Shown here: positions 43,255 through 52,788 of the stretch, piece after piece
How the letters are laid out: each line of letters opens with the position of its first letter
Numbering within the stretch: the first letter of the stretch is position 1
From: JBPOFM01 sp051252455
GTDB taxonomy: Bacteria; Bacteroidota; Bacteroidia; Flavobacteriales; Flavobacteriaceae
Assembly (NCBI GenBank): GCA_051252455.1
Contig: JBPOFM010000005.1
Span: 236,780 to 300,779 of the forward strand
Length of the DNA stretch: 64,000 nucleotides
Direction of reading: 5' to 3'
Translations under genes and position numbers: made by a program
Notes under the pieces: model-generated
Told to the model about the DNA's origin: nothing
What the model saw: only the letters and a program-made list of their open reading frames with translations
Database searches by the model: none

Positions 43255-44550
43255 ATGCCTTTATCTGCAAACAATCCTGACCGTACTTCTTGGCTTTTCG
43301 TGGGCAAGAACTCGGATTTCCCAATTCAAAACATTCCATTTGGTGTGTTTTTAACTCGAGATGACATCATTACTATCGGTACTCGAATTGGTGATACAGC
43401 CATTGATCTTGGTGCACTGCATCAATTGGGTTATTTTGAAGGGATACCTTTGACTGATGATATTTTTCTTCAAGATACGCTCAACGATTTTATTGCAGAC
43501 GGCAGAAAAACTTGGCGTGCAGTAAGAAATCGGATTGCCGAAATATTCGACAGTAATAACACAACTTTAAAAAACAACATTAAACATAAGGAGACTGTTT
43601 GTTTTCGATTGGATGAAATTGAAATGCAATTACCAGTTCAGGTTGGGGATTACACCGATTTCTACTCAAGTATAGAGCATGCAACGAATGTTGGTACCAT
43701 GTTTAGAGATCCTGATAATGCGTTACTTCCAAACTGGTTACACATTCCTGTAGGATATCATGGACGTAGTTCCTCAATTATACCTTCAGGCATACCTGTG
43801 CATCGACCGCAAGGTCAAACCATGCCAAATGATGCTAATGAACCTGTTTTTGGGCCTTCAAAATTGATTGATTTTGAATTGGAAATGGCTTTTATCACTA
43901 CGGATGCAAACGATTTGGGTGAACCGATTCCTATCAACGAGGCCGAAGAATATATTTTTGGTTTGGTTCTGTTCAATGATTGGTCCGCACGAGATATTCA
44001 AAAATGGGAATACGTGCCTTTAGGGCCATTCCTGGCGAAAAACTTTGCATCTTCGATGTCTCCTTGGATTGTCACCTTGGACGCTTTAGAACCATTTAAG
44101 GTAGAAAGTCCAAAACCTATCAAACCCTTACTTCCATATTTACAATCGAAAGGCAAAAAGAGTTATGACATTAATTTAGAAGTTGCCATACGTCCAAATA
44201 ACGCCAAGGAAACCATTGTGAGTAAATCCAATTTTAAATACATGTATTGGAATATGTCCCAACAATTGGCGCATCACACAGTAAATGGTTGTCCAGTAAA
44301 TTCTGGTGATATGATGGGAAGTGGTACAATTTCTGGCCCAACACCTGATTCTTACGGCTCAATGTTAGAACTTACTTGGAGAGGTGAAAAACCAATCAAG
44401 ATGAAAGATGGAACAGAACGAAAATTTATAAATGACAACGACACCGTCATAATGCGTGGCCATTGCGAAAAAGATGGAACACGTATTGGATTCGGAGAGG
44501 TTTCAACTCAATTATTGCCAATTTATAATCCAAAGAAAACGAAAAAATAA
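43255..44550 (+). CDS. fahA: Fumarylacetoacetase
   Basis: This 431-aa enzyme performs the last step of tyrosine degradation, cleaving fumarylacetoacetate to fumarate and acetoacetate. The N-terminal domain is followed by the FAH fold with YTDFYSSIEHATNVGTMFR, LHIPVGYHGRSSSI, the acidic metal ligands in DFELEMAFI and FGLVLFNDWSARDIQKWEYVPLGPF, and GSGTISGP. Length matches the eukaryotic-type FAH (about 420). ATG 43255 is preferred over TTG 43219. No other tyrosine-degradation genes lie next to it here. Confidence 0.93.
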   Translation: MPLSANNPDRTSWLFVGKNSDFPIQNIPFGVFLTRDDIITIGTRIGDTAIDLGALHQLGYFEGIPLTDDIFLQDTLNDFIADGRKTWRAVRNRIAEIFDSNNTTLKNNIKHKETVCFRLDEIEMQLPVQVGDYTDFYSSIEHATNVGTMFRDPDNALLPNWLHIPVGYHGRSSSIIPSGIPVHRPQGQTMPNDANEPVFGPSKLIDFELEMAFITTDANDLGEPIPINEAEEYIFGLVLFNDWSARDIQKWEYVPLGPFLAKNFASSMSPWIVTLDALEPFKVESPKPIKPLLPYLQSKGKKSYDINLEVAIRPNNAKETIVSKSNFKYMYWNMSQQLAHHTVNGCPVNSGDMMGSGTISGPTPDSYGSMLELTWRGEKPIKMKDGTERKFINDNDTVIMRGHCEKDGTRIGFGEVSTQLLPIYNPKKTKK

Positions 44551-44573
44551 AAAAGTTGGTAGCATCAATATTG

Positions 44574-44616
44574 AAGCACGAAGTTTAGCATTATGCTGAA
44601 TTTCGTGCTTTATTTT
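44574..44616 (+). terminator. Terminator after fahA
   Basis: The stem AAGCACGAAG (44574-44583)/TTTCGTGCTT (44601-44610) has an inner TAGCATTATGCT mini-stem and a downstream T-rich tail. Confidence 0.8.
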
Positions 44617-44729
44617 TTATTGAATTTCTTTGAGCTTCTAACTTCCAGTTTTTAATTGTCTTTAACTTTTGAAATCTGGCACGCATTTTGGATTTAAACT
44701 TTCATATAAACCAATTAAATCCAGAAAAC

Positions 44730-45911
44730 ATGAAAAAATTTCTACTCGTAACAGTACTTTTTACACTGCTCGCATCTTGCAGCAGCAAAAAACAAATTGA
44801 GAAGGCACTTCATTCTGGTAACTATGATTTAGCAATTGAAGATGCTTTAAGAAAACTCGAAAACAACAAAGACAAAGAGCGTAAGCAGGATTTTGTCGTT
44901 ATGTTGGAAGACGCTTACTACAAAGCGATGGAAAGAGATTTTAACGACATCGACCATCTCAAAAAAGATGGAAATCCTGAAAATTATAAAACCATCTATG
45001 AACGATATTTGGATATGAACGCTCGACAAGAAGCTATCAAACCAATATTGCCTTTGCAAATTGGTGGGAAGACATTAAAACTTGAATTCAACAACTATAG
45101 TAATGATATTATCACAGCTCGTAATGACCTTGCCGATTATATGTATGACAAAGGATTGGCTTTATTGGAGTCTGATGATAAACGAACGATTAGAGAAGCA
45201 TTTGAAATCTATAATTATATAGAAAGTATTTATCCTAACTATGAAGATACAAGAAGTTTGATGGATGAAGCGCATGAGAGAGGGACCGATTTTATAATTG
45301 TAACGATTCAAAATCAAACACATCAAATCATTCCACAACAATTGGAAGATGACTTGTTGAATTTCGACACTTATGGGTTGAACCAATTCTGGACAGTGTA
45401 TCATGCAAATGCCAACCAGTCTATCGATTATGATTATGCGATGCAGCTACAATTAAAACGTATCAATATATCAGCGGATGAATTACACGAGAAGCAACTA
45501 TTGAAAGAAAAACAAATCATTGATGGCTGGAAATACCAGTTGGATGGCGCTGGAAATGTTGTAAAAGACAGTTTAGGAAACGACATCAAAATTGATAACG
45601 TTATTAATGTTAGAGCAAGATATTTTGAGTTCAATCAATTCAAATCAACTCAAGTGATTGCCAATGTAGTTTATACTGATTTAAAATACAACCAGACCTT
45701 GGAGGCTTTTCCTATCGATAGCGAATTTGTTTTTGAAAATAGATATGCAACAATTAGAGGTGATAAAAGAGCATTGGATAGAGACGAATTGGCATTACTT
45801 AATCAAAGTCAGGAATATTTTCCTTCAGATGCCCAAATGGTATTTGATACCGGAGAGGATTTAAAGCTAAAGTTAAGGCAGATTCTCAACTCCTATAGAT
45901 TAAAAGTATAA
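44730..45911 (+). CDS. Lipoprotein with helical repeats, 393 aa
   Basis: The lipoprotein signal (LVTVLFTLLASCSSKKQ) has the Cys at about residue 17. A helical N-terminal half follows (KALHSGNYDLAIEDALRKLENNKD), resembling TPR-like repeats, then a mixed C-terminal half with VRARYFEFNQFKSTQVIANVVYTD. I do not recognise a named family. ATG 44730 (MKKFLLVTV) is preferred over the upstream start at 44688 because the signal peptide starts there. It is monocistronic. Confidence 0.8.
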   Translation: MKKFLLVTVLFTLLASCSSKKQIEKALHSGNYDLAIEDALRKLENNKDKERKQDFVVMLEDAYYKAMERDFNDIDHLKKDGNPENYKTIYERYLDMNARQEAIKPILPLQIGGKTLKLEFNNYSNDIITARNDLADYMYDKGLALLESDDKRTIREAFEIYNYIESIYPNYEDTRSLMDEAHERGTDFIIVTIQNQTHQIIPQQLEDDLLNFDTYGLNQFWTVYHANANQSIDYDYAMQLQLKRINISADELHEKQLLKEKQIIDGWKYQLDGAGNVVKDSLGNDIKIDNVINVRARYFEFNQFKSTQVIANVVYTDLKYNQTLEAFPIDSEFVFENRYATIRGDKRALDRDELALLNQSQEYFPSDAQMVFDTGEDLKLKLRQILNSYRLKV

Positions 45912-46109
45912 AATCAAAACTCCTTTGTGATTAAACACAAATTCAAAAGGGAGTTAACTGTTACTTTTCTTACAAAAAACACTCGTTTTGTGCTTATTTT
46001 ACGAGATAATGAACATAATAGAAAAAAAACATTCAAATTGTGGCTTCTTATTTGTCAGTTATAAGTATAAAACTTACTTTTATGCATCACGAACTTAAAA
46101 ATTTTTAAA

Positions 46110-46253
46110 ATGGAAGCATATTGCGTAAAATGTAAGTCTAAAAGAGAAATGAAAGATGCTGCTGAAACTACTATGAAGAATGGTAGAAAAGCAATGAAAG
46201 GAAAATGTCCTACTTGTGGAACTGGCATGTTCAGAATCATGGGGAAAGCATAA
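46110..46253 (+). CDS. DUF5679-like zinc-ribbon protein, 47 aa
   Basis: A short frame from ATG 46110 to TAA 46253 encodes 47 residues: MEAYCVKCKSKREMKDAAET, a basic middle and KCPTCGTGMFRIMGKA. The two CxxC knuckles (CVKC and CPTC) should bind zinc, as in DUF5679 proteins of actinobacteria and bacteroidetes. A strong terminator begins 18 bp after the stop. The function is unknown, possibly nucleic acid binding. Confidence 0.88.
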   Translation: MEAYCVKCKSKREMKDAAETTMKNGRKAMKGKCPTCGTGMFRIMGKA

Positions 46254-46271
46254 GCATTTCTTTAACAATCT

Positions 46272-46317
46272 AAAACTCCCACATCGGCATATTTATTGTC
46301 GGGATGTGGGAGTTTTT
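46272..46317 (+). terminator. Terminator after the DUF5679-like gene
   Basis: The stem AAAACTCCCACATC (46272-46285)/GATGTGGGAGTTTT (46303-46316) has a ~17-base loop and T-run. Confidence 0.93.
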
Positions 46318-46518
46318 GTTCTTAATTAGTTTGAAAATTGACTTTTCATAATTTCAAAGGATTCCATACTTCTGAATTCTATTTGACAACAAAAAATTAA
46401 ATCTTACATTATCATAAAACACATTACCAAATTAATGATTACGATTTTGTAAATTGCACCGATTATAAACCCCGAATCAACAAACTATAATTTGTTGTCA
46501 ATTACAGAGCCCAATCTT

Positions 46519-47046
46519 ATGAAAACAGCCCTAAAATGTGTCCTACTTGTCTTGTTAAATATACTTATCACAAACTGTGGTTCTAATGATGATGATGAGG
46601 ACTGTACAAAAATCATTGTAATTCCTCAATATTATAACGTCGGGAATCAGTTCTACAGTTATGACACCCAAATGGAAGTTCCGTGCGATTTTCCCGAACC
46701 AGAGGAGCCAATGCTCATTGAGCCGCCTTTCTTGGAAAACTTTTCTTATGAAATTTTAAGTTTCGTTTTCACTCCTGACACAGGCAACAATACGTTAAAA
46801 TTGGAATTTGAAATTAAATTGAACAATGACAATGATTTCGCTGTTGAAGGCCTTCCTTATTTAACAATGCTCACGGATGGATTGCAATATTCTACTGCAA
46901 ACTATGTAAACTACGCAAGCAATCCATGTTATGGAATTGGAGCTAATTCAAGTTGCATTTTTACAGTAGATATTGAAGATTCATTAGATTTAGGACGTAT
47001 CGAATCTATCCAAATACTAGATGTAAACTATATTTTAACCGATTAG
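46519..47046 (+). CDS. Putative lipoprotein, 175 aa
   Basis: A lipoprotein signal (MKTALKCVLLVLLNILITNC) with Cys near residue 20 is followed by GSNDDDEDC, an acidic outer-membrane sorting tail. The rest has paired Cys (CDFPEPEEP and NPCYGIGANSSC) and beta-type patterns but no recognised domain. ATG 46519 is used; the longer frame from 46492 lacks signal character. The minus-strand ytxJ gene ends just downstream at 47101, facing it, so the two are convergent. Confidence 0.72.
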   Translation: MKTALKCVLLVLLNILITNCGSNDDDEDCTKIIVIPQYYNVGNQFYSYDTQMEVPCDFPEPEEPMLIEPPFLENFSYEILSFVFTPDTGNNTLKLEFEIKLNNDNDFAVEGLPYLTMLTDGLQYSTANYVNYASNPCYGIGANSSCIFTVDIEDSLDLGRIESIQILDVNYILTD

Positions 47047-47100
47047 TTTTCTTTGAGTTTAAGAATCGAAATGAGTCCATATTATAAAATTTTTGGACTC

Positions 47101-47490
47101 CTAAACCAAATCGGTTAAAACTAGGTTGTTAATTTCACCATGGCTCGCATGCTTCACAACAGCACCATTCTTTATCACAATCAGCTGGGGTGATTCATGA
47201 ACTACATGAAAACGATTGGCTATTTCAGCAGAAATATTGCGATGGTTTAACAAATCCAAATAATATAAATCTGCTTGATCGTTGGTGAGATTATAATATT
47301 TCTTAAATTGATTGATCACCATTCTACTAATTCCGCAACGGGTCGAATGTTTAAAAAGCAACTGTGGTTTATCTGTTGATTTCGCTATAATCGCATCCAA
47401 TTGATCGATTGTATCTAAATCAATAAATGGCGTGGTTTTTTCTTCTTTTTGCTCGTTTGAGTTGCTAAATATTTTATCAAATAATCCCAT
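47101..47490 (-). CDS. ytxJ: Bacillithiol-system redox-active protein YtxJ
   Basis: This 129-aa thioredoxin-fold protein has a single active-site Cys in KHSTRCGISRMVINQF (about residues 49-64): CGIS, a monothiol arrangement as in YtxJ/monothiol bacilliredoxins. The cis-Pro is in HESPQLIVI. The family is thought to act on bacillithiol-protein mixed disulfides, so its presence suggests the organism uses bacillithiol. It is divergent from clpB, 211 bp away. Confidence 0.88.
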   Translation of the reverse strand: MGLFDKIFSNSNEQKEEKTTPFIDLDTIDQLDAIIAKSTDKPQLLFKHSTRCGISRMVINQFKKYYNLTNDQADLYYLDLLNHRNISAEIANRFHVVHESPQLIVIKNGAVVKHASHGEINNLVLTDLV

Positions 47491-47701
47491 ATATTCGTCT
47501 TTGTTTATCGATTCGTTAACACAAACAAATCTTGTTTTTTGCTATCTTTATACTATCAGTCGAAATAAATCCTTCATCTTACAAACTGACGAAAAGTCAC
47601 GCCATTGTTATAATTATAAGACATTTTGTCTTGCTTTTTCGGTTGGTAAGATTCTTGACTTATAGCTTCTGTAAAATAAAGAATAAAATTATAACAATCA
47701 T

Positions 47702-50311
47702 ATGAACTTTAATAATTATACCATAAAGTCACAAGAGGCTATTCAGCAAGCCCAACAACTTGCTCAAAGTCTAGGCCATCAACAAATAGAGAATGAACAC
47801 TTGGTCAAAGGCATTTTTGAAGTCGATGAAAATGTGTTACCGTTTCTATTAAAAAAATTAAACGTAAATGTTGCGTTACTCCAACAAACGTTAGATAAAC
47901 AATTAGAGAGCTACTCTAAAGTTACAGGTGGAGATATCCTATTATCGAGAGAAGCAAACAAGAGCTTGAACGAAGCTTCCATCATCGCAAAAAAGATGAA
48001 GGATGATTACGTATCCCTAGAACATTTGATTCTTGCTATTTTTAAATCGAATAGCAAAATAGCGCAAATGCTAAAAGATCAAGGTGTCACAGAAAAAGGT
48101 CTGCAAGCATCCATTGATGAATTGCGTCAAGGTGATAACGTCACCTCTCAAAGCCAGGAAGATACTTATAACTCATTGAATAAATACGCCAAAAATTTGA
48201 ATCAATTGGCCGAAGACGGCAAATTGGACCCAGTGATTGGAAGAGATGAGGAAATTCGTCGTATTCTTCAGATTTTGTCACGTCGTACCAAAAATAATCC
48301 CATTTTGGTGGGAGAACCTGGTACTGGTAAAACTGCGATAGCAGAAGGTTTGGCGCACCGTATCGTCGATGGTGACATTCCAGAAAATTTAAAGGACAAA
48401 CAAATTTTTGCCCTGGATATGGGTGCATTAATTGCAGGTGCAAAATATAAAGGTGAGTTTGAAGAACGTCTTAAAGCCGTCATTAAAGAAGTAACATCGA
48501 GTGAAGGTGACATTGTTCTCTTTATTGATGAAATCCACACACTCGTGGGCGCTGGTGGCGGACAAGGTGCCATGGATGCGGCTAACATTTTAAAACCTGC
48601 CTTGGCTCGGGGCGAATTGAGAGCAATTGGAGCAACCACTTTAGACGAATATCAAAAGTATTTCGAAAAGGACAAAGCATTAGAAAGACGTTTCCAAAAA
48701 GTGATGGTCGATGAGCCAGATACAGAATCTGCGATTTCCATTTTGCGTGGCATCAAGGAAAAATACGAAACACATCACAAAGTTCGAATCAAGGACGAAG
48801 CTATCATTGGTGCAGTGGAACTTTCAGAACGTTACATTACCAATCGATTCCTTCCAGACAAGGCCATTGACTTGATGGATGAAGCGGCCTCCAAATTGCG
48901 CATGGAAATCAATTCCAAACCGGAAGAATTAGATGTACTTGACAGAAAAGTCATGCAGTTGGAGATTGAAATCGAAGCAATTAAAAGAGAAAAAGACGAA
49001 TCAAAATTAAAAAATCTTCGCAATGAGTTGGCAAATCTCAAAGAAGAGCGCAACGAAATCAATGCCAAGTGGAAAAGCGAAAAAGAAGTCGTCGACAATA
49101 TCCAGAACGCTAAATCAGATATTGAAAACTTTAAATTAGAAGCTGAACGTGCCGAACGTGATGGCGACTATGGAAAAGTAGCCGAAATTCGTTACGGAAA
49201 AATAAAGGAAGCACAGGAACAATTGGATGTTTTGCAAAAAGAATTGCAAGCAAACCAATCAGGCAATTCCTTGATTAAAGAGGAAGTGACTTATGAAGAT
49301 ATTGCAGAAGTGGTTGCGAAATGGACAGGAATACCCATAACTAAAATGCTTCAAAGCGACAGGGAAAAGCTTTTAAAACTTGAAGATCAATTGCATAAAC
49401 GTGTTGTAGGTCAAGATGAAGCAATTGTAGCTGTGAGTGATGCTGTAAGACGTAGCAGAGCTGGCTTACAAAATGCCCAAAAACCAATAGGAACTTTTTT
49501 ATTCCTTGGAACAACAGGTGTTGGAAAAACCGAGTTGGCAAAAGCCTTGGCGGAATATCTTTTTGATGATGAGAATGCCATGACTCGAATTGACATGAGT
49601 GAATATCAAGAGCGTCATGCGGTAAGTAGACTCGTGGGTGCGCCTCCAGGATATGTAGGATATGATGAAGGTGGACAGTTAACCGAAGCCGTTAGAAGAA
49701 AGCCGTATTCGGTGGTGCTGCTTGACGAAATCGAAAAAGCGCATCCTGACACCTTCAACATTTTATTACAGGTCCTTGATGAAGGTCATTTAACCGACAA
49801 CAAAGGTCGATTGGCTGATTTCAAAAACACCATTATCATCATGACTTCCAATATGGGAAGTGACATTATACAGCAGCGTTTTGAAGCGACCAAGGATATC
49901 GATTCGGCAATGGAAGCAGCAAAGGTGGATGTTTTAGGTCTGTTGAAGCAAAACGTTAGGCCTGAATTTTTAAATCGTATTGATGACATCATCATGTTTA
50001 CACCATTAACGAAAGAAAACATTATTGAAATCGTAGGGCTTCAAATTAAAGGTTTGACAAAAATGTTGCTTAAACAAGGAATCACTTTCGATGCTACAGA
50101 GGAGGCCATAAAGTATTTGGCAGAAAAAGGATACAATCCGGAATATGGAGCACGACCGGTTAAACGTGTCATTCAGAAAGAAGTTTTGAATGAATTGAGT
50201 AAAGAACTTTTATCAGGACGTGTTAGGAATGATAGCATTATCTTGTTGGATGCGTTCGATGATAAATTAGTCTTCAGAAACCAAGGAGATATGGTGACCG
50301 AGGATTTATAA
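47702..50311 (+). CDS. clpB: ATP-dependent chaperone ClpB
   Basis: This 869-aa AAA+ disaggregase works with DnaK. It has an N-terminal Clp_N double repeat (1-145). AAA1 has Walker A GEPGTGKT (about 205-212) and Walker B LFIDEIHTLVGAG. The coiled-coil M-domain is about 400-520. AAA2 has Walker A GTTGVGKT, Walker B VVLLDEIEKAH and the C-terminal D2 small domain. Both ATPase sites look intact, and the length is full. No CIRCE-type operator is seen upstream. A stem-loop terminator follows at 50384. Confidence 0.97.
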   Translation: MNFNNYTIKSQEAIQQAQQLAQSLGHQQIENEHLVKGIFEVDENVLPFLLKKLNVNVALLQQTLDKQLESYSKVTGGDILLSREANKSLNEASIIAKKMKDDYVSLEHLILAIFKSNSKIAQMLKDQGVTEKGLQASIDELRQGDNVTSQSQEDTYNSLNKYAKNLNQLAEDGKLDPVIGRDEEIRRILQILSRRTKNNPILVGEPGTGKTAIAEGLAHRIVDGDIPENLKDKQIFALDMGALIAGAKYKGEFEERLKAVIKEVTSSEGDIVLFIDEIHTLVGAGGGQGAMDAANILKPALARGELRAIGATTLDEYQKYFEKDKALERRFQKVMVDEPDTESAISILRGIKEKYETHHKVRIKDEAIIGAVELSERYITNRFLPDKAIDLMDEAASKLRMEINSKPEELDVLDRKVMQLEIEIEAIKREKDESKLKNLRNELANLKEERNEINAKWKSEKEVVDNIQNAKSDIENFKLEAERAERDGDYGKVAEIRYGKIKEAQEQLDVLQKELQANQSGNSLIKEEVTYEDIAEVVAKWTGIPITKMLQSDREKLLKLEDQLHKRVVGQDEAIVAVSDAVRRSRAGLQNAQKPIGTFLFLGTTGVGKTELAKALAEYLFDDENAMTRIDMSEYQERHAVSRLVGAPPGYVGYDEGGQLTEAVRRKPYSVVLLDEIEKAHPDTFNILLQVLDEGHLTDNKGRLADFKNTIIIMTSNMGSDIIQQRFEATKDIDSAMEAAKVDVLGLLKQNVRPEFLNRIDDIIMFTPLTKENIIEIVGLQIKGLTKMLLKQGITFDATEEAIKYLAEKGYNPEYGARPVKRVIQKEVLNELSKELLSGRVRNDSIILLDAFDDKLVFRNQGDMVTEDL

Positions 50312-50383
50312 AGAAAACTTCAGTTTAAGCTGAAGCTTAAGTGTCCGAGAGGACTTTCATAATAGTTTGGTTTGGTTAAGTTG

Positions 50384-50424
50384 AAAACAGCGCGACAGTC
50401 GAAAGATTGAAGCGCTGTTTTTTG
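50384..50424 (+). terminator. Terminator after clpB
   Basis: The stem AAAACAGCGC (50384-50393)/GCGCTGTTTT (50412-50421) with an 18-base loop is followed by T's. Two smaller hairpins (50317-50336 and 50343-50354) precede it. Confidence 0.88.
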
Positions 50425-50482
50425 TTTTGACTGTTATCGCAATTATTTGTATCTTTTATGGATTAAATTGATTCAGACAACT

Positions 50483-50902
50483 ATGGGAATTATACAGTAC
50501 TTCGATTTTGAGGATGCAGAAGTTTTTATCTTCGATGAGTTTATCATCAATCAGGTAAAGGAAGGTGTGGTTATCGAGCCAAGTCACAATGATATTTTAA
50601 ATGATATTGTTCAGGAATTTTTCAGTGGTAAGAATATGGTGTACATATCCAATCGTGCGAAATCATATTCAGTAAATCCGCTGATTTATCCGGAAACCGA
50701 AAAGATTCCTAACATCATAGCCATCGCAGTAATTCCTGATACTCCAGCCATGCGCAAAAGTGCCAAGTATGAAAAAGAATTTTATGATAAACCCTACGAA
50801 ATCTTTGATGAATTAAAGTCAGCTATAGTTTGGGTGGAAACCATACTATCAAAAACAAAGAGTTTTGAGGAAAATAATACTACTGCTAATGAAGACAACT
50901 GA
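50483..50902 (+). CDS. Hypothetical 139-aa protein, STAS/SpoIIAA-like pattern
   Basis: This acidic soluble protein begins MGIIQYFDFEDAEVFIFDEF and has alternating strand/helix pattern with NMVYISNRAKSYSVNPLIYPE and the C-terminal amphipathic helix FDELKSAIVWVETIL. The order of elements recalls SpoIIAA/STAS-like domains of flavobacteria, but this is a weak likeness. ATG 50483 is preferred over 50447. It is single, with a ~450-bp gap downstream. Confidence 0.6.
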   Translation: MGIIQYFDFEDAEVFIFDEFIINQVKEGVVIEPSHNDILNDIVQEFFSGKNMVYISNRAKSYSVNPLIYPETEKIPNIIAIAVIPDTPAMRKSAKYEKEFYDKPYEIFDELKSAIVWVETILSKTKSFEENNTTANEDN

Positions 50903-51358
50903 AGCCTTAAAAAAGATATAAATCTTTTCAAACGGGTGGAGCAAGGTAACTGTTACCCTCATAGTAACTTGACCTTCAAATTGAACGTCCTTATCTTTAA
51001 ATATTTCAATTGGTTTTTTGTTCAAGGTTAAAAAATCTTTTCAATATAAAATTTAAATTTATTCTTTCTAAAAAAAAGACTGATAACCTTTGCCGATTAG
51101 GGAGCATACCACCCTAAAGTTGTTAAAGATTTTATAAAATTTAACCTCCTTGGCAATACGGATAATCTTTTTATGTTTTAAGTGCGTACTTAAAATATAG
51201 ATATGTTTCTTTTGCAACATAAAATGTTAATGATCTAATTAAAAAGATATTAAATCATTTCTCAATTTAAAGTTATTACCGTTCGTCTAATAATGGGATT
51301 GTTTCTTTTAAAAAGCGTCCGTTTATCGTAATTTTACGACACCTTAACCCGAATCTAA
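50903..51358. other. Gene-free stretch with two palindromes
   Basis: No gene is seen over 456 bp before deoC. It contains GGTAAC-T-GTTACC (50945-50957) and TTTTAAGT-GCGT-ACTTAAAA (51176-51195), both perfect inverted repeats without T-runs, so more like operators than terminators. Confidence 0.6.
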
Positions 51359-52021
51359 ATGAAAATCAACAATTATATTGAGCATACCGCTCTCAAAACA
51401 ACCACAACAGAACGTAATATCATCGATCTGTGCAACGAAGCAAAACAACATCAATTTTATGCGGTCTGCGTTAGTAGTTGTTATGTTCCATTGGCAAAAC
51501 AATTAGTTACTAAATCAGCCGTCAAAGTATGCTCCACAGTTGGGTTTCCACATGGTAATATGTCTACGGAAGCCAAGGTAGCCGAGGCAATTAAAGCTGT
51601 TGAGGATGGTGCGGATGAGATTGATATGGTCATTAATGTTGGATTTTTAAACAGTAAAAATTTTGTTGCTGTCTTCAGAGACATTTCCGAAGTAAAAAAT
51701 GCCATTGGAAAAATTCCATTGAAAGTGATTCTTGAAATTAGTGAGCTTTCAAAAAATGAAATTATCAAGGCTTGCGAAATATGCCTAGATGCCAAAGTTG
51801 AATTCATAAAAACTTCCACTGGTTTTTCTAAAAGTGGTGCGACTTTAACAGCTGTGAAAATCATTAAGAAAACAGTCAGAAACAATGCCAAAATTAAGGC
51901 ATCTGGTGGCATTCAAGATTACGAAACCGTTAAAAAATACATTGATGCTGGTGCTAATAGAATTGGTACGTCGTCTGGCATCGCTATTCTTTCAGGAGAA
52001 ATGGCAACTTCTGACTATTAA
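51359..52021 (+). CDS. deoC: Deoxyribose-phosphate aldolase
   Basis: This 220-aa TIM-barrel enzyme cleaves 2-deoxyribose-5-phosphate to acetaldehyde and glyceraldehyde-3-phosphate. Marks are IEHTALKTTTTE, VCSTVGFPHGNMSTEAK, DEIDMVINVG, the Schiff-base Lys in FIKTSTGFSKSGAT and KASGGIQDYETV with the second catalytic Lys. It is followed 33 bp later by purine nucleoside phosphorylase, so the pair forms a deoxynucleoside salvage operon. Confidence 0.95.
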   Translation: MKINNYIEHTALKTTTTERNIIDLCNEAKQHQFYAVCVSSCYVPLAKQLVTKSAVKVCSTVGFPHGNMSTEAKVAEAIKAVEDGADEIDMVINVGFLNSKNFVAVFRDISEVKNAIGKIPLKVILEISELSKNEIIKACEICLDAKVEFIKTSTGFSKSGATLTAVKIIKKTVRNNAKIKASGGIQDYETVKKYIDAGANRIGTSSGIAILSGEMATSDY

Positions 52022-52054
52022 TTTTTATATATTTATGATGATTAAATTCGTCAT

Positions 52055-52753
52055 ATGAGTGTACATATTGAAGCCGATAAAGGTGACATCGCTGAAACCA
52101 TTGTTCTTCCTGGAGACCCATTAAGAGCCAAATGGATTGCTGAAACATTTTTTGATAACCCTATTTGCTTTAACAAAGTCAGGAACATGTTTGGTTATAC
52201 AGGCACTTATAAAAGCAAGCGTATATCCACGATGGGCACAGGAATGGGTGTTCCCAGTATCTCCATTTACGCGCATGAATTGATCAATGAATATGACGTC
52301 AAAAATCTTATACGGGTTGGCAGTGCTGGATCCTATCAGAAGCATATAAAAATCAGAGATATCGTGTTAGCAATGGCAGCCTCCTCAAATTCAGGTCTAA
52401 ATGAATTACGCTTTGGTGGTGCGGACTTCGCTCCTACTGCCGATTTTGGTTTATTCCAAAAAGCTGTGGAAATAGCCAAATCAAAAAACATTCCTTTAAA
52501 AGCTGGAAATGTATTTACTTCTGATGAATTCTATGCAGACGATTTCGAGTCCTATAAGAAATGGAGTAAATTCGGAGTTCTATGTGTCGAAATGGAAACC
52601 GCCGGATTATATACTATTGCCGCAAAACACAAGGTCAATGCTTTAAGTATTCTCACCATTTCAGATTCGTTGGTTACGAAAGAAAGTACAACATCTCAAG
52701 AGCGCGAGACAACTTTTAAAGGCATGATTGAGATTGCATTGGAGTTGGCATAA
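52055..52753 (+). CDS. deoD: Purine-nucleoside phosphorylase (DeoD type)
   Basis: This 232-aa hexameric trimer-of-dimers type enzyme phosphorolyses purine (deoxy)nucleosides, giving the deoxyribose-1-phosphate that feeds DeoC after mutase action. Marks are VLPGDPLRAKWIAETF, VGSAGSY, and VEMETAGLYTIAAKHKV with the active-site Asp in SDSLVT. It is second in the deoCD operon. Confidence 0.95.
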   Translation: MSVHIEADKGDIAETIVLPGDPLRAKWIAETFFDNPICFNKVRNMFGYTGTYKSKRISTMGTGMGVPSISIYAHELINEYDVKNLIRVGSAGSYQKHIKIRDIVLAMAASSNSGLNELRFGGADFAPTADFGLFQKAVEIAKSKNIPLKAGNVFTSDEFYADDFESYKKWSKFGVLCVEMETAGLYTIAAKHKVNALSILTISDSLVTKESTTSQERETTFKGMIEIALELA

Positions 52754-52788
52754 TTCAAGCAAGAGGAATTTTTAAATACTATAAAAAA

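Noticed and set aside
46055..46240. 61-aa minus-strand frame
   Set aside because: Antisense of the 47-aa zinc-ribbon gene, whose CxxC pairs and terminator support the plus strand.
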